From RYN-230 sp036497945 (GTDB lineage Bacteria > Actinomycetota > Actinomycetes > Streptosporangiales > Streptosporangiaceae): a stretch of 64,000 bases of DNA. The notes under the pieces were generated by a model, which ran no database searches, had not been told where the DNA came from, and was given only the letters and a program-made list of their open reading frames with translations. The position numbers and the translations under genes were made by a program. The stretch is from positions 1 through 64,000 of the forward strand of contig DASXIN010000041.1 of NCBI GenBank assembly GCA_036497945.1. Direction: 5' to 3'. The stretch's first letter is position 1. Each line of letters opens with the position of its first letter. Below are positions 12,446 through 19,719 of the stretch, in pieces.

Positions 12446-13467
12446 TGGACCTTGCGACCAGCTACCTGGGCTTGGCGCTGCGCAACCCGCTCGTCGCCGC
12501 TGCCTCGCCGCTCTCGAACACCGTCGACGGCGTCCGGCGGCTGGCCGACTCCGGCGTCGGGGCGATCGTGCTCTACTCGCTGTTCGAGGAACAGGTGCGC
12601 CAGGAGATGGAGGAGAATGCACGGCTGGCCGAAGCCGGCACGGAGCACTTCGCCGAGTCGCTGTCCTATTTCCCGGCCGAGGTGACGGAGGATGGCGCGG
12701 CGCAGGATGCTGCCCCCCGTCGCTACCTGAGCCTGCTGGAGCGCGCCGCGGCAGCGGTGGAGGTCCCGGTGATCGGCAGCCTTAACGGTGTCACGATGGG
12801 GGGCTGGACCAGCTACGCGCGCGCCATGCAGGATGCTGGTGCCGCGGCGATCGAGCTGAACATCTACTACATACCAGGTGACCCGCGCATTTCCGGCCGG
12901 GACGTCGAGCAGCGGCACATCGACATCTTGTGCCGGGTCAAGGCCGCGGTGACCGTGCCGGTGGCGGTCAAGCTGAGCCCGTACTTCAGCTCGACCGGTG
13001 AGATGGTGATGCGGCTGGACCAGGCCGGCGCAGACGGCCTGGTGCTCTTCAACCGGTTCCTGCAGCCCGACATCGACCACGAGACGCTCGCGGTGAAACC
13101 CGCCCTGGAGCTCTCCCGCCCCGCCGAGGCCCGGCTGCCGCGCACCTGGATCTCCATCCTGCGCCCGGGGGTCCGTGCCTCCCTCGCCGCGACCACCGGT
13201 GTCGATGAAGCTTCCGATGTGGTCAAGTACCTCCTGGCCGGCGCCGATGTCGTGATGACCGCCTCCGCGCTGATCCGGCACGGCACGCAGCACGCGGCCA
13301 TCCTGCTCGCTGGACTGCTTGACTGGATGGCGCGCAAGGGATACGCATCGGTCGGCGAACTGCGCGGGAAACTCGCCCTGCCCCCGAACACCGACCAGGC
13401 AGCCTATGAGCGCGCGGGCTATGTCCGGGCCCTGCAGGCAGCCAACAGTGCCCGAAGTCCGTGGTGA
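12445..13467 (+). CDS. Dihydroorotate-dehydrogenase-like flavoprotein
   Basis: A 340-aa FMN-barrel protein of the DHODH-like/PreA group: RNPLVAAASPLSNTVDGVRRL at the N-terminus, VPVIGSLNGVTMGGW (about 111-125), AAIELNIYYIPGDP, VPVAVKLSPYF (about 172-182) and AGADVVMTASALIRHG (about 265-280). It lacks the C-terminal ferredoxin clusters of PreA and the usual pyrimidine-operon context, so a role in pyrimidine synthesis is doubtful. It starts on the A of the PFOR stop (TGATG). With the GltD-like first gene it recalls a dihydropyrimidine-dehydrogenase-type PreT/PreA pair whose ferredoxin domain has moved to the other subunit; this is inference. Confidence 0.88.
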
Positions 13468-14744
13468 CCGGTGAGCCAGTGCCTGTCGTGGAGATGTCAG
13501 CTGTCCTCGCCAGCGCCCAGGGCCAGGTGGTCGGCGAAGCGGTTGCCGCGCTCGAGCTGCGCGATCAGGCACACCGCCGGGCAGCCAGCGCGGCGGACCG
13601 CCGTCGTTATGTCTGGGATCTGTTCGGGGTCGTCGTTCAGTGCGTGCGTGAGGGCGGCACCGAGCCGATCATTGCGTCGTCCCGCCGGGTCGCGGCGGAC
13701 CGTTTCGCGGCCGGTTTCGACATTGCCGAGATCCAGGGAGAATTCAGCGTCCTGGAGGAGGCGCTCTGTCGCCAGGTCGTCGACGCCCTCGCCGCCGACC
13801 AGCGGATCGAGGCGCAACGGCTGGTGTGCACCATCCTCGGGGCGGGCAGCGACGCGGTGGCGCGAACCTACGTGGTCCTGGCCGGCCAGAGCGGCAGCCC
13901 GCTGGGCGAGCAGCCCGCGGAGGCCCAGGGGGGTGACGATGCGGCTGGGACTGCTGGCCTCGCGCGCGGCGCCGTCCGGACAGATATCCGCGGTCAAGTC
14001 GGCGTCATCTCCCTTGACGACAAGCGCGCGCGCAACGCCCTCAGCGCCCAGACGTCCAAGGGCATCATCGCGGCGCTCGAGAGCCTGCGAGCCGGGGCCG
14101 TGCGTGTCGTTGTGCTTCGCGCCGCGGCGGGGCTGCGCGTCTGGTCCGCGGGGCATGACATTGACGAGCTTCCCCGTGGCGGGCGCGACCCGCTGGGCTA
14201 CAACGACCCGCTCGAACAGCTGATCCGGGCCATCCGCACCTTCCCGGCTCCGGTCATCGCCATGGTGCACGGCTCGGTCTGGGGCGGCGCATTCGACTTG
14301 GTGCTCAGCTGTGACCTGGTCGTCGCCGACGAGACGGCGACGTTCGCCATCACTCCCGCGAACCTGGGACTGCCGTATAACACCGCCGGGCTGCTGCACT
14401 TCCTCGGGCGGCTGCCCATCAATCTCATCAAGGAGATGTTCTTCACCGCCACGTCCCTCGACGCCCTGAGAGCGAGGCGATGGCTGGTGGTGAACCACCT
14501 GGTGGAGTCGGCCGACCTCGAGGAGTTCACCTTCGACTTGGCGGCCACGATGGCGTCCAAGTCGCCCATGGCTATCGCGGTCATCAAGGAACAGCTCCGT
14601 GTCCTCACCGACTACCAGCCCATCGCGGCGGAGGTGTATGAGCGCGTCCAGGGGCTGCGCCGGGAGGCGTACGACAGCCGCGACTATCTCGAGGGGCTCA
14701 AGGCCTTCGCCGAGAAGCGCCCGCCGATCTTCCGGGGCACCTGA
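13461..14744 (+). CDS. Methylmalonyl-CoA-decarboxylase-like crotonase with N-terminal RsbRD-like domain
   Basis: A 427-aa fusion. Residues 20-145 form a helical domain (HRRAASAADRRRYVWDLF and onward) resembling the RsbRD/RsbT co-antagonist N-terminal domain. A short linker leads to a full crotonase domain from about 172. The crotonase half closely follows E. coli YgfG/ScpB: GHDIDELP, HGSVWGGAFDLVLSCD, ITPANLGLPYNTAGLLHFL, SPMAIAVIKEQLRVL and a C-terminal KRPPIFRG. It should convert methylmalonyl-CoA to propionyl-CoA or act on a related acyl-CoA. The start GTG (13461 or 13464) overlaps the upstream stop. The extra sensor-type domain is unusual for this enzyme and suggests regulation or tethering. 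Confidence 0.85.
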   Translation: MVTGEPVPVVEMSAVLASAQGQVVGEAVAALELRDQAHRRAASAADRRRYVWDLFGVVVQCVREGGTEPIIASSRRVAADRFAAGFDIAEIQGEFSVLEEALCRQVVDALAADQRIEAQRLVCTILGAGSDAVARTYVVLAGQSGSPLGEQPAEAQGGDDAAGTAGLARGAVRTDIRGQVGVISLDDKRARNALSAQTSKGIIAALESLRAGAVRVVVLRAAAGLRVWSAGHDIDELPRGGRDPLGYNDPLEQLIRAIRTFPAPVIAMVHGSVWGGAFDLVLSCDLVVADETATFAITPANLGLPYNTAGLLHFLGRLPINLIKEMFFTATSLDALRARRWLVVNHLVESADLEEFTFDLAATMASKSPMAIAVIKEQLRVLTDYQPIAAEVYERVQGLRREAYDSRDYLEGLKAFAEKRPPIFRGT

Positions 14745-14869
14745 TGCCACCAAGCCCCAGTGCGCACCTGGACGTGGCCTCCCTGTGCGAGGTCGACTGG
14801 TATGCCGACGGGCCCGCCGTGGTGCGCACCTTCAACGACACCGGGCACCTGCGGGCGTTATGCGCCTAA
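14744..14869 (+). pseudogene. 41-codon ORF, possible histidine-phosphatase C-terminal remnant
   Basis: ATG overlaps the crotonase stop (TGATG) and the frame ends with TAA 12 bp before rnpB. The 41 residues include VDWYADGPAVVRTFNDTGHL, which resembles the C-terminal tail of actinobacterial histidine-phosphatase (phosphoglycerate-mutase-like) proteins; in some actinobacteria such a gene precedes rnpB (both from memory). If so, the upstream part was lost when the oxidoreductase operon arrived. It may alternatively be a non-functional reading of the rnpB promoter; TAAGCT at 14867-14872 could be the -10 box. Confidence 0.35.
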
Positions 14870-14881
14870 GCTGGAAGGCAC

Positions 14882-15304
14882 GGCGGGCGAGCCGTCCGGG
14901 CGGCCGCGCCGGGACCGTGCCAGTCACGGCTCCGGTGAGGAAGGTCCGGGCTCCGCAGGGCAAGGTGGTCGGTAACGCCGACCCGGGGTGACCCGCGGGA
15001 CAGTGCCACAGAAAGCAGACCGCCTTTGGCCGGCCTCCGGCTGGGCAAAGGTAAGGGTGAAACGGTGGTGTAAGAGACCACCAGCGCTACGGGTGACCGT
15101 GGCGGCTAGGTAAACCCCACCTGGAGCAAGGTCAGAAGGGACCCCGGCTTTGCCGGGGAACTGCGCGAGCGGTTGAGGGCGGCCCGCCCGATGCTCGCGG
15201 GTAGACCGCAGGAGGCTGCCAGCAATGGCAGTCCCAGATGGATGGCCGCCGGCCCGCGTTCGCGCGGGTGCACAGAACCCGGCCTACAGGCCGGCTCGCC
15301 CGCC
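14882..15304 (+). ncRNA. rnpB: RNase P RNA (bacterial type A)
   Basis: About 423 nt. Catalytic RNA that trims tRNA 5' ends. Conserved core blocks are present in order: GAGGAAGGTCCGGGCTCC (P4 5' side), GGGACAGTGCCACAGAAA, GGTAAGGGTGAAACGGTGG, GTAAGAGACCACCAGC, GGTAAACCCCACC, AGATGGATGGCCGCC and, at the 3' end, ACAGAACCCGGCCTACAGG. The termini pair perfectly over 13 bp (14882-14894 with 15292-15304), forming helix P1 and defining the ends. The 3' end doubles as the attachment site of the element that follows. Confidence 0.96.
15266..15304 (+). repeat. att repeat (proximal copy) within rnpB 3' end
   Basis: 39-bp sequence starting GGGTGCACAG and ending CTCGCCCGCC. It recurs in the same orientation at 18802-18840 with a single A/T difference at 15276/18812. 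It contains the 3' strand of rnpB P1, so integration here keeps a complete rnpB. Similarity drops off abruptly after 15304. Confidence 0.9.
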
Positions 15305-15366
15305 CCGCCTGAGGAAATGCGCGCTGACCTGCGCAAACGTATCCTCACCTGGCAGTCAGCAGGTGC

Positions 15367-15452
15367 GGGTACTCATCCAGTACTCACCAGCAATGATCTT
15401 GCTGTGATCCTGTGCTGGTGCCGTGATTTTGCTTGCTCTGCTGTGATTCTGC
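15367..15452 (+). repeat. Short direct repeats next to proximal att (possible integrase arm sites)
   Basis: Two families lie 60-150 bp inside the element. GGGTACTCAT (15367-15376) and AGTACTCACC (15379-15388) recur as GGGTACTCAC near the other end at 18721-18730. Three copies of G(C/T)(T/C)GTGAT(C/T)(C/T)TG-like sequence start at 15401, 15420 and 15440, spaced 19-20 bp. Such repeats are typical of arm-type binding sites of tyrosine integrases or excisionases, but the match is by position only. Confidence 0.4.
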
Positions 15453-15547
15453 GCACGCGAGCAACACAGAACGGATGCGCTCAGACACTAGATCATCCAA
15501 GTCTCGTCTGAAACGATTGAGTAGCGCTCAGTTTGCGCAGAGTGACA

Positions 15548-15585
15548 GCGAAGCCGGTGTGGCACCCCAGCCGCGCCGGCTTCGC
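15548..15585 (+). repeat. 10-bp inverted repeat in element left arm
   Basis: GCGAAGCCGG at 15548-15557 and CCGGCTTCGC at 15576-15585 form a perfect 10-bp stem with an 18-nt loop. No gene ends here, so a protein-binding or structural role is as likely as termination. Confidence 0.45.
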
Positions 15586-15762
15586 CCATGTCTGGAAGGA
15601 GGAGGCGCAGCAGCCCGGCCGTGGATTTCCACTAGGCCAGCCTTGGCGGTGGTTACGCAGCGTGGCTGGGCGAACAGACCTCATCGCCCCTGGGCGACGG
15701 CTGGCAGTGCGGGCTGAGAACTCCCCCCGTGGCTGCAATCCCCGCGGGTCTGGGACTAGTCT

Positions 15763-15805
15763 CCCTCGGCTGCTGACTCAAGTCCCCTCGGAGCCGAGGG
15801 TTCTT
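15763..15805 (+). terminator. Terminator-like hairpin with short T-rich tail
   Basis: CCCTCGGCT (15763-15771) pairs with AGCCGAGGG (15792-15800), followed by TTCTT. It lies in the 717-bp stretch 15305-16021, in which I see no convincing gene; open frames there are short and lack ribosome sites. Confidence 0.4.
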
Positions 15806-15946
15806 CACCGCCAGGAGTGAACTTCATTCCTTCGCCGTGAACCTCGGCTCGAACGCTGCGTGACGAGTCATTGCCATGTGCGGGGCCCAGGCCCCGCAGG
15901 CTGCCATGCATGACCACATGCGTACGGGTGCATACGGTACGACGAT

Positions 15947-16022
15947 TCAATCCCCTACGGTCTGAGATCAATCCCCTACGGTTTAGCAGCAATCCCCTAC
16001 GGTTGCGCTCAAGCCCACGGTT
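15947..16022 (+). repeat. Tandem 21-bp iteron-like repeats
   Basis: Three near-identical copies of (T/G)CAATCCCCTACGGT begin at 15947, 15968 and 15989, and a degenerate fourth begins at 16010; the spacing is exactly 21 bp each time. Two helical turns put all copies on one face of the DNA, as in replication-initiator iterons or cooperative regulator sites. The array ends at the stop codon of the minus-strand gene at 16022. No initiator gene was recognised in the element. Confidence 0.7.
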
Positions 16023-16315
16023 CACCAGCCGGCGTCAGCCAGCGGGTCATCCTCGCTGATCTCGGGCTTGCTTTGCGGGTCCTCTAGCGGGTCCTCAATG
16101 TCGCCCTCGCCCTGGCCGAAGATCGGCGGCGTGGTGTGCGGTACCACGATGGGGCCAGGGGGCAGCCGGTCACCGGCCAGCACGGCCGCCACGATCTGCC
16201 GGCCAATGGGGCCCCGCAGGTAAGGCCCGATCACGTCGGGTGTCGAGGCGCCTGTGGACAGCGCGCGGATGAGTGCCTGCTTTGCGGTGGGCAGTTGCTG
16301 GGCCATGGTGATCAT
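16022..16315 (-). CDS. Small acidic hypothetical protein of the rnpB element
   Basis: 97 aa (94 from the second ATG at 16306). The N-terminal half is a short amphipathic segment (QQLPTAKQALIRALSTGAS) and an Ile/Pro-rich core. The last 30 residues are strongly acidic (GEGDIEDPLEDP, EISEDDPLADAGW). No family recognised. It starts back-to-back with the plus-strand material at 16318, and its 3' end meets the iteron array, so a link with the array's function is possible. The ribosome site is weak. Confidence 0.5.
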   Translation of the reverse strand: MITMAQQLPTAKQALIRALSTGASTPDVIGPYLRGPIGRQIVAAVLAGDRLPPGPIVVPHTTPPIFGQGEGDIEDPLEDPQSKPEISEDDPLADAGW

Positions 16316-16317
16316 TC

Positions 16318-16380
16318 TGCCATATGCCGTCTGACCTGGGCAGATGTGGATTTGACGGTCGCTGGTCGCTCCTGCACAGT
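16318..16380 (+). pseudogene. Possible tyrosine-integrase internal fragment
   Basis: One plus-strand frame reads AICRLTWADVDLTVAG, which resembles the segment just after the first catalytic Arg in actinobacterial tyrosine integrases (pattern LRWxDVDL). The preceding Arg-containing helix is absent and the frame is closed soon after. It could be a scrambled piece of the integrase whose C-terminus survives at 18325, or a coincidence. Confidence 0.22.
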
Positions 16381-16434
16381 GCTACTGAGTGCGTCACACC
16401 GAGTGACGAACCGCCCACAGATTGCGAGAAGCAC

Positions 16435-16680
16435 ATGACCAGCAGCAGCCCCGAGAAGCAGACCGCCAAGAAGCCAGCCGCCAAGCCCGAGCCACTCACC
16501 GCGTCCGAGAAGCGCACCTACGTGCTCAACCAGCTCATCGCCGCCGGCGCCGAAATCGCTAAGAATTGGGACCCCAAGACCGGGGTCACCAAGACCGAAG
16601 CCATCGCGATCCTGAGCAACAGATTGTCCTACTGCGGCACCCGCTGTGACTACCCAGCGCCGCTGCTGACCGAAGTCTGA
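16435..16680 (+). CDS. Small hypothetical protein of the rnpB element
   Basis: 81 aa from the ATG at 16435. The N-terminus is Ser/Lys/Pro rich (MTSSSPEKQTAKKPAAKPEP). The remainder looks folded (SEKRTYVLNQLIAAGAEIAKNW, TKTEAIAILSNRLSYCGTRCDY), with two Cys five apart near the C-terminus. No family recognised. Only a weak GAGAAG precedes the start; the upstream 37 codons in frame overlap the putative integrase debris and are rejected. Confidence 0.5.
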   Translation: MTSSSPEKQTAKKPAAKPEPLTASEKRTYVLNQLIAAGAEIAKNWDPKTGVTKTEAIAILSNRLSYCGTRCDYPAPLLTEV

Positions 16681-16800
16681 CCCACTGCGAACGCCGGCCC
16701 TCGTGCCGGCGTTCTGCAGGCTGAGCCGCGACCTCCCTTGACCAGCTGCGGGGTGCTGTCAGTGACACGCGCCCGCGCTGGGATGCGCTCAGCGTTGCGC

Positions 16801-17121
16801 TCAGTGCTGGGAACCGTTCAGCCACTTCGATACGAAGCTGGTGCCCACGCCCAGCTGGCGGGCGATGTCGCTGCGCCGCATGCCCTGCTCCTCCAGCGCC
16901 TTCGCCTCGCCCTGCAATCGGACGGCCCGCGCGCTGCGCGTCTCGGCCTTCGGCTTCGGCGTGGTGATCCCGGCCGGTGTCATCATGGGCGCCGGCCTGG
17001 GGAGTGGCCACCGCGGCGGCCAGCTGCCGTCGGGATTGCGGGCTGCGCAAGCCCGGCCGTGCCGGATGACCAGATCCCCGCCGAGCCAGCGGATCTCACC
17101 GATGCACCAGTCGCACTTCAC
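16801..17121 (-). CDS. Helix-turn-helix protein with N-terminal Cys motif
   Basis: 106 aa from a GTG at 17121. The N-terminus VKCDWCIGEIRWLGGDLVIRH with a following Cys could bind metal. A Pro-rich linker leads to a C-terminal helix-turn-helix of homeodomain-like/resolvase type: GEAKALEEQGMRRSDIARQL, then GVGTSFVSKWLNG. Likely a small DNA-binding regulator of the element. The start is uncertain: the frame is open to 17349 and no clear ribosome site precedes the GTG, but upstream residues are Arg/Pro-rich shadow sequence. Confidence 0.55.
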   Translation of the reverse strand: MKCDWCIGEIRWLGGDLVIRHGRACAARNPDGSWPPRWPLPRPAPMMTPAGITTPKPKAETRSARAVRLQGEAKALEEQGMRRSDIARQLGVGTSFVSKWLNGSQH

Positions 17122-17258
17122 AGGTGGGCGAGTTCCAGCAGATAGGACATGCCCTCGGCGAAGTGTCCCGACTCCGTCATGCGGCAAGATGGTAGACCGC
17201 TCAACTGTCAGCGCCCAGTAGCTAAAGGCGGCGGCGCCCAGGACACGGAGGCCCCTGA

Positions 17259-18038
17259 ATGAAGCGCATCCTCGTCCGCACCGCTGGCCTGGCCCTGGCC
17301 GGGCTGGCGGTGCTGCCCGCCACGGCAGCCAGTGCCCAGCCCGCCTCACGGCTCGGCATGATCCAGGACTACGAGGCCACGGTATTCACCGGCGCGCACC
17401 CAGCGCTCGGCAGCTACTTCTGGGACAAGCCGTCCAGCTACGAGAACGGCAGCCGCATGGCGGAACCCAGCACCACACGGCTGGCCCGCTTCACCTCGCT
17501 GGCCAGCTTCCGGCGCGCCTCGCTGCGCAGCGGGTCGTGGGCCATGCTGGACCTGGAGTCGTGGAGCGCGGCCGTGCCCAGCGAGGCAGCGCACCCGGCG
17601 GCGACGATGAAGGCATTCAACCGGCTCGCCACGGCGCACGGCATCAACGTCATCGAGGCCCCCTCGCTGGATCTGGCGATCACCGACAGGGAGTGCGCCA
17701 GCCCAGGCGGCTCAGGCGGGTCGGTGAAGTGGTACCTGCGCTGCCATATCGCCGCGGCCGCCGCCAGTCACGGCGCGAAGATCGTGGTGGTGCAGACGCA
17801 GAGCCAGCAGCCTGACCGGGCGGCCTACGCGGCGCTCTACCACGCGGCGCTGGCCCAGATGGGCGGCCGGGCCGCGGCCTACGCGGCTATCAGCCAGACG
17901 CGGGACGGCGGGAGCGTCCGCGATGCGGTGGCGGATGTACAGGCGGTCAGGCCGGCTGGCTTGTTCGTGAGCTGCCCGCGCTCCGGTCTGGGCTGGGAGG
18001 CGGCGGTGCTGCGCCAGCTGCGGGCGGCCGGCTACTGA
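17259..18038 (+). CDS. Secreted hypothetical protein (element cargo)
   Basis: 259 aa with a classical signal peptide: MKRILVR, a hydrophobic core LAGLALAGLAVLP, and an AXA-type cleavage near ASAQP (about residue 27). The ATG follows GGAGG at 6-7 nt. The mature part contains WAMLDLESWSAAVPSEAAHP and HGINVIEAPSLDLA, reminiscent of a barrel-type hydrolase, and two Cys pairs that could form disulfides, but I recognise no family. It is the largest intact gene of the rnpB element and therefore its likely cargo. Confidence 0.7.
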   Translation: MKRILVRTAGLALAGLAVLPATAASAQPASRLGMIQDYEATVFTGAHPALGSYFWDKPSSYENGSRMAEPSTTRLARFTSLASFRRASLRSGSWAMLDLESWSAAVPSEAAHPAATMKAFNRLATAHGINVIEAPSLDLAITDRECASPGGSGGSVKWYLRCHIAAAAASHGAKIVVVQTQSQQPDRAAYAALYHAALAQMGGRAAAYAAISQTRDGGSVRDAVADVQAVRPAGLFVSCPRSGLGWEAAVLRQLRAAGY

Positions 18039-18324
18039 GCTGCCGGGGCGCCAGCCCATCAACCAGACGGCGACGGCGCTGGCGCCCAAAGTCGCAACGG
18101 CGGGCGCCTCGGCTTGTCACAGCCAGATAACGACGATTTGCGTAGCCGCGCGTGAGCGCATGACGCGTTGGCTCACTGGGCGGAGAGGGTGCCCGCGATG
18201 CCTGAGCCTGGTCCCCGCAGGCACCCCTGCTCAGGGTAGGGCACCCGCCCAGGTCCGGCGTGGAAAACAAGGCGGGCGCCCGCAGGTCACGTTAGCTCCT
18301 GGCTTTCCAGCGCTGCAGGGTGGC

Positions 18325-18744
18325 GTCCTGTTCCCGCCCAAGACGGGGAAGTCCTACCGCACCATCCCCACCGACCCCATGATCATTGAGGAAGTCAGCC
18401 GGCACCTGGAGCGGTTCGGCACGGCTAACGACCTGGGCCTGCTGATCACCACCGAGCGCGGCACCCCGGTGTCGCGCAGCCTGTTCGGCACCCGGTGGCG
18501 GGCCGCGGCCGCCAGAGCCGGCGCACCCGGCCTGCGCTTCCACGACCTCCGGCACTGGCACACGTCGCTGTGCATCCGCGCCGGCATGAGCGTGCTGGCC
18601 GTCGCCGACCGGCTGGGTCACTCCAGCGCGACCATCACCCTGGACGTGTACGGGCACGTCTTCGGGGAGGACCGTGAGCGGGGCCGTGGCGTGATCGAAG
18701 CCGCGTTCACGCAAGTACCCGGGTACTCACGGGAGCTGGGCTGA
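18325..18744 (+). pseudogene. Tyrosine integrase, C-terminal remnant
   Basis: About 140 residues of a phage-type integrase catalytic domain. It retains the beta-hairpin Lys region (FPPKTGKSYRTIPTD), HDLRHWHTSLCIRAG with catalytic His and Arg, RLGHSSATITLDVYGHV with the second His and the Tyr nucleophile, and a C-terminal tail ending at 18744. The first catalytic Arg and the whole DNA-binding N-terminus are missing: upstream in frame to 18160 is unrelated Arg/Gly-rich sequence, and no start with a ribosome site precedes the homologous part. It cannot recombine alone. Its position beside the distal att repeat identifies it as the element's original integrase. Confidence 0.82.
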
Positions 18745-18801
18745 TGCAGCGGAATGCTACGCAGCGCTACGCTGACGTGCGCAAACAGCCCACAGGAACA
18801 G

Positions 18802-18840
18802 GGGTGCACAGTACCCGGCCTACAGGCCGGCTCGCCCGCC
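18802..18840 (+). repeat. att repeat (distal copy), displaced rnpB 3' end
   Basis: Duplicate of 15266-15304 with one mismatch. No RNase P core precedes it, so it is an orphan 3' end, not a second rnpB. It marks the far boundary of the integrated element. Confidence 0.9.
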
Positions 18841-18896
18841 GCCTGCGCCCCTGACCTGCATCTCAGCCGCCGGGACGGCCCAGACAGGCGGTCAGG

Positions 18897-19616
18897 TTAG
18901 CTATCGGTGCATGAAGGCCAGTGGTCGACTGCCCATTCCGCCCAGCTCGCCCACCCTGCCGGAGGACTGGGGATCTCACTGCCGCCAAGCTCGTCGGCAT
19001 CGGGCACCTGGAACTGCTCCCGCCACGCGTCCACGTCGGCCTCGCTCATCGGGAACGTCTGGTGCGGAGCCGTTGCCTGGCGATGAGCGATCCGGGCGAG
19101 CTGGACGTCCTTGTCCACGGGCAGGTAGACGACCTCGCAGGATGCCCCGACCGATCGCGCCAGCCAACGCAGTGCCGACCGTTCATCGCGGCCCCAGAGC
19201 CCGAAGTCGAACACGACGCTCGTCCCCAGCCGCAGCGCCTGCAAGGCAACCGAGATGAGCCGCCCTTCCAGCACGAAGCGCTTGCCGTCGGCCATCGAAT
19301 CGCCGAACAGCGGGATCATCCAGTGATCCGGGGTCAGCCGCAGCGCCCGGTGCACCGCCGCGAGGTCTTTGGCCCTGGTGGTCTTCCCCGCTGCGGGGAG
19401 CCCGACCATCAGGAACATCGTGGCGGCGCGCGGGTCTTGTGGCGCGATGGAGCCAGACCGCATAACTGCGGCTGCCGACGGCGACTGACGGGCGGCGGGA
19501 TGCTCCTGCCCGGCCTGGCCGGGCGGGCCTTTTGCAACATCGGGTACGGCTGGGGACGGGTGCGGGATCGGGTCTTCGTACTGTGAATGTGAATCAGATC
19601 GCTGCGACTGAGACAT
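18897..19616 (-). CDS. P-loop kinase / AAA-type ATP-binding protein
   Basis: 239 aa. Walker A GLPAAGKTT at about residues 72-80, preceded by the buried strand MFLMV; downstream are TPDHWMIPLFG, VVFDFGLWGRDERSALRWLARS and a basic lid HRQATAPHQTF. This layout fits the predicted-kinase group (zeta-toxin or chloramphenicol-phosphotransferase-like) acting on small molecules or RNA; substrate unknown. The ATG at 19616 follows GGGAAG. The first 65 residues are low complexity, so the ATG at 19463 is an alternative start. It lies just outside the rnpB element, facing it. Confidence 0.72.
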   Translation of the reverse strand: MSQSQRSDSHSQYEDPIPHPSPAVPDVAKGPPGQAGQEHPAARQSPSAAAVMRSGSIAPQDPRAATMFLMVGLPAAGKTTRAKDLAAVHRALRLTPDHWMIPLFGDSMADGKRFVLEGRLISVALQALRLGTSVVFDFGLWGRDERSALRWLARSVGASCEVVYLPVDKDVQLARIAHRQATAPHQTFPMSEADVDAWREQFQVPDADELGGSEIPSPPAGWASWAEWAVDHWPSCTDS

Positions 19617-19719
19617 GACTTCCCTGATCAGGCAGGACGATCCGGCAGCACAGGATGGATAAGCGAGTGGCTGCCGGGCACATGCAAGGCTGGGCGGAAC
19701 GCCCCGCCCGGTCCAGCGA

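Larger units (their letters stand above)
15305..18840 (+). mobile_element. Degenerate integrative element inserted at rnpB 3' end
   Basis: A segment of about 3.54 kb bounded by the 39-bp direct repeats. It holds a noncoding left arm with several repeat families, iteron-like 21-bp repeats, small genes at 16022, 16435 and 16801, a secreted-protein gene at 17259, and a truncated tyrosine integrase whose 3' end lies 57 bp from the distal repeat. Integrase next to att, and insertion into the 3' end of a structural RNA gene, are classic for tyrosine-integrase elements. There is no recognisable excisionase, relaxase, replication initiator or phage structural gene, so it looks like a decayed remnant or a satellite dependent on another element. 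Confidence 0.85.

Noticed and set aside
15947..16022. CRISPR array
   Set aside because: The repeat core is 14-15 bp with 6-7 bp between copies, only three good copies, and no cas genes nearby; iteron-type geometry instead.
15756..16025. 89-codon minus-strand ORF with repeated NRRGL units
   Set aside because: The peptide repeat is simply the 21-bp DNA iterons read in frame; no ribosome site, and the DNA spacing explains it.
18802..18840. Second rnpB gene
   Set aside because: Only the 3' 39 bp are present; none of the RNase P core precedes it. It is an att duplicate.
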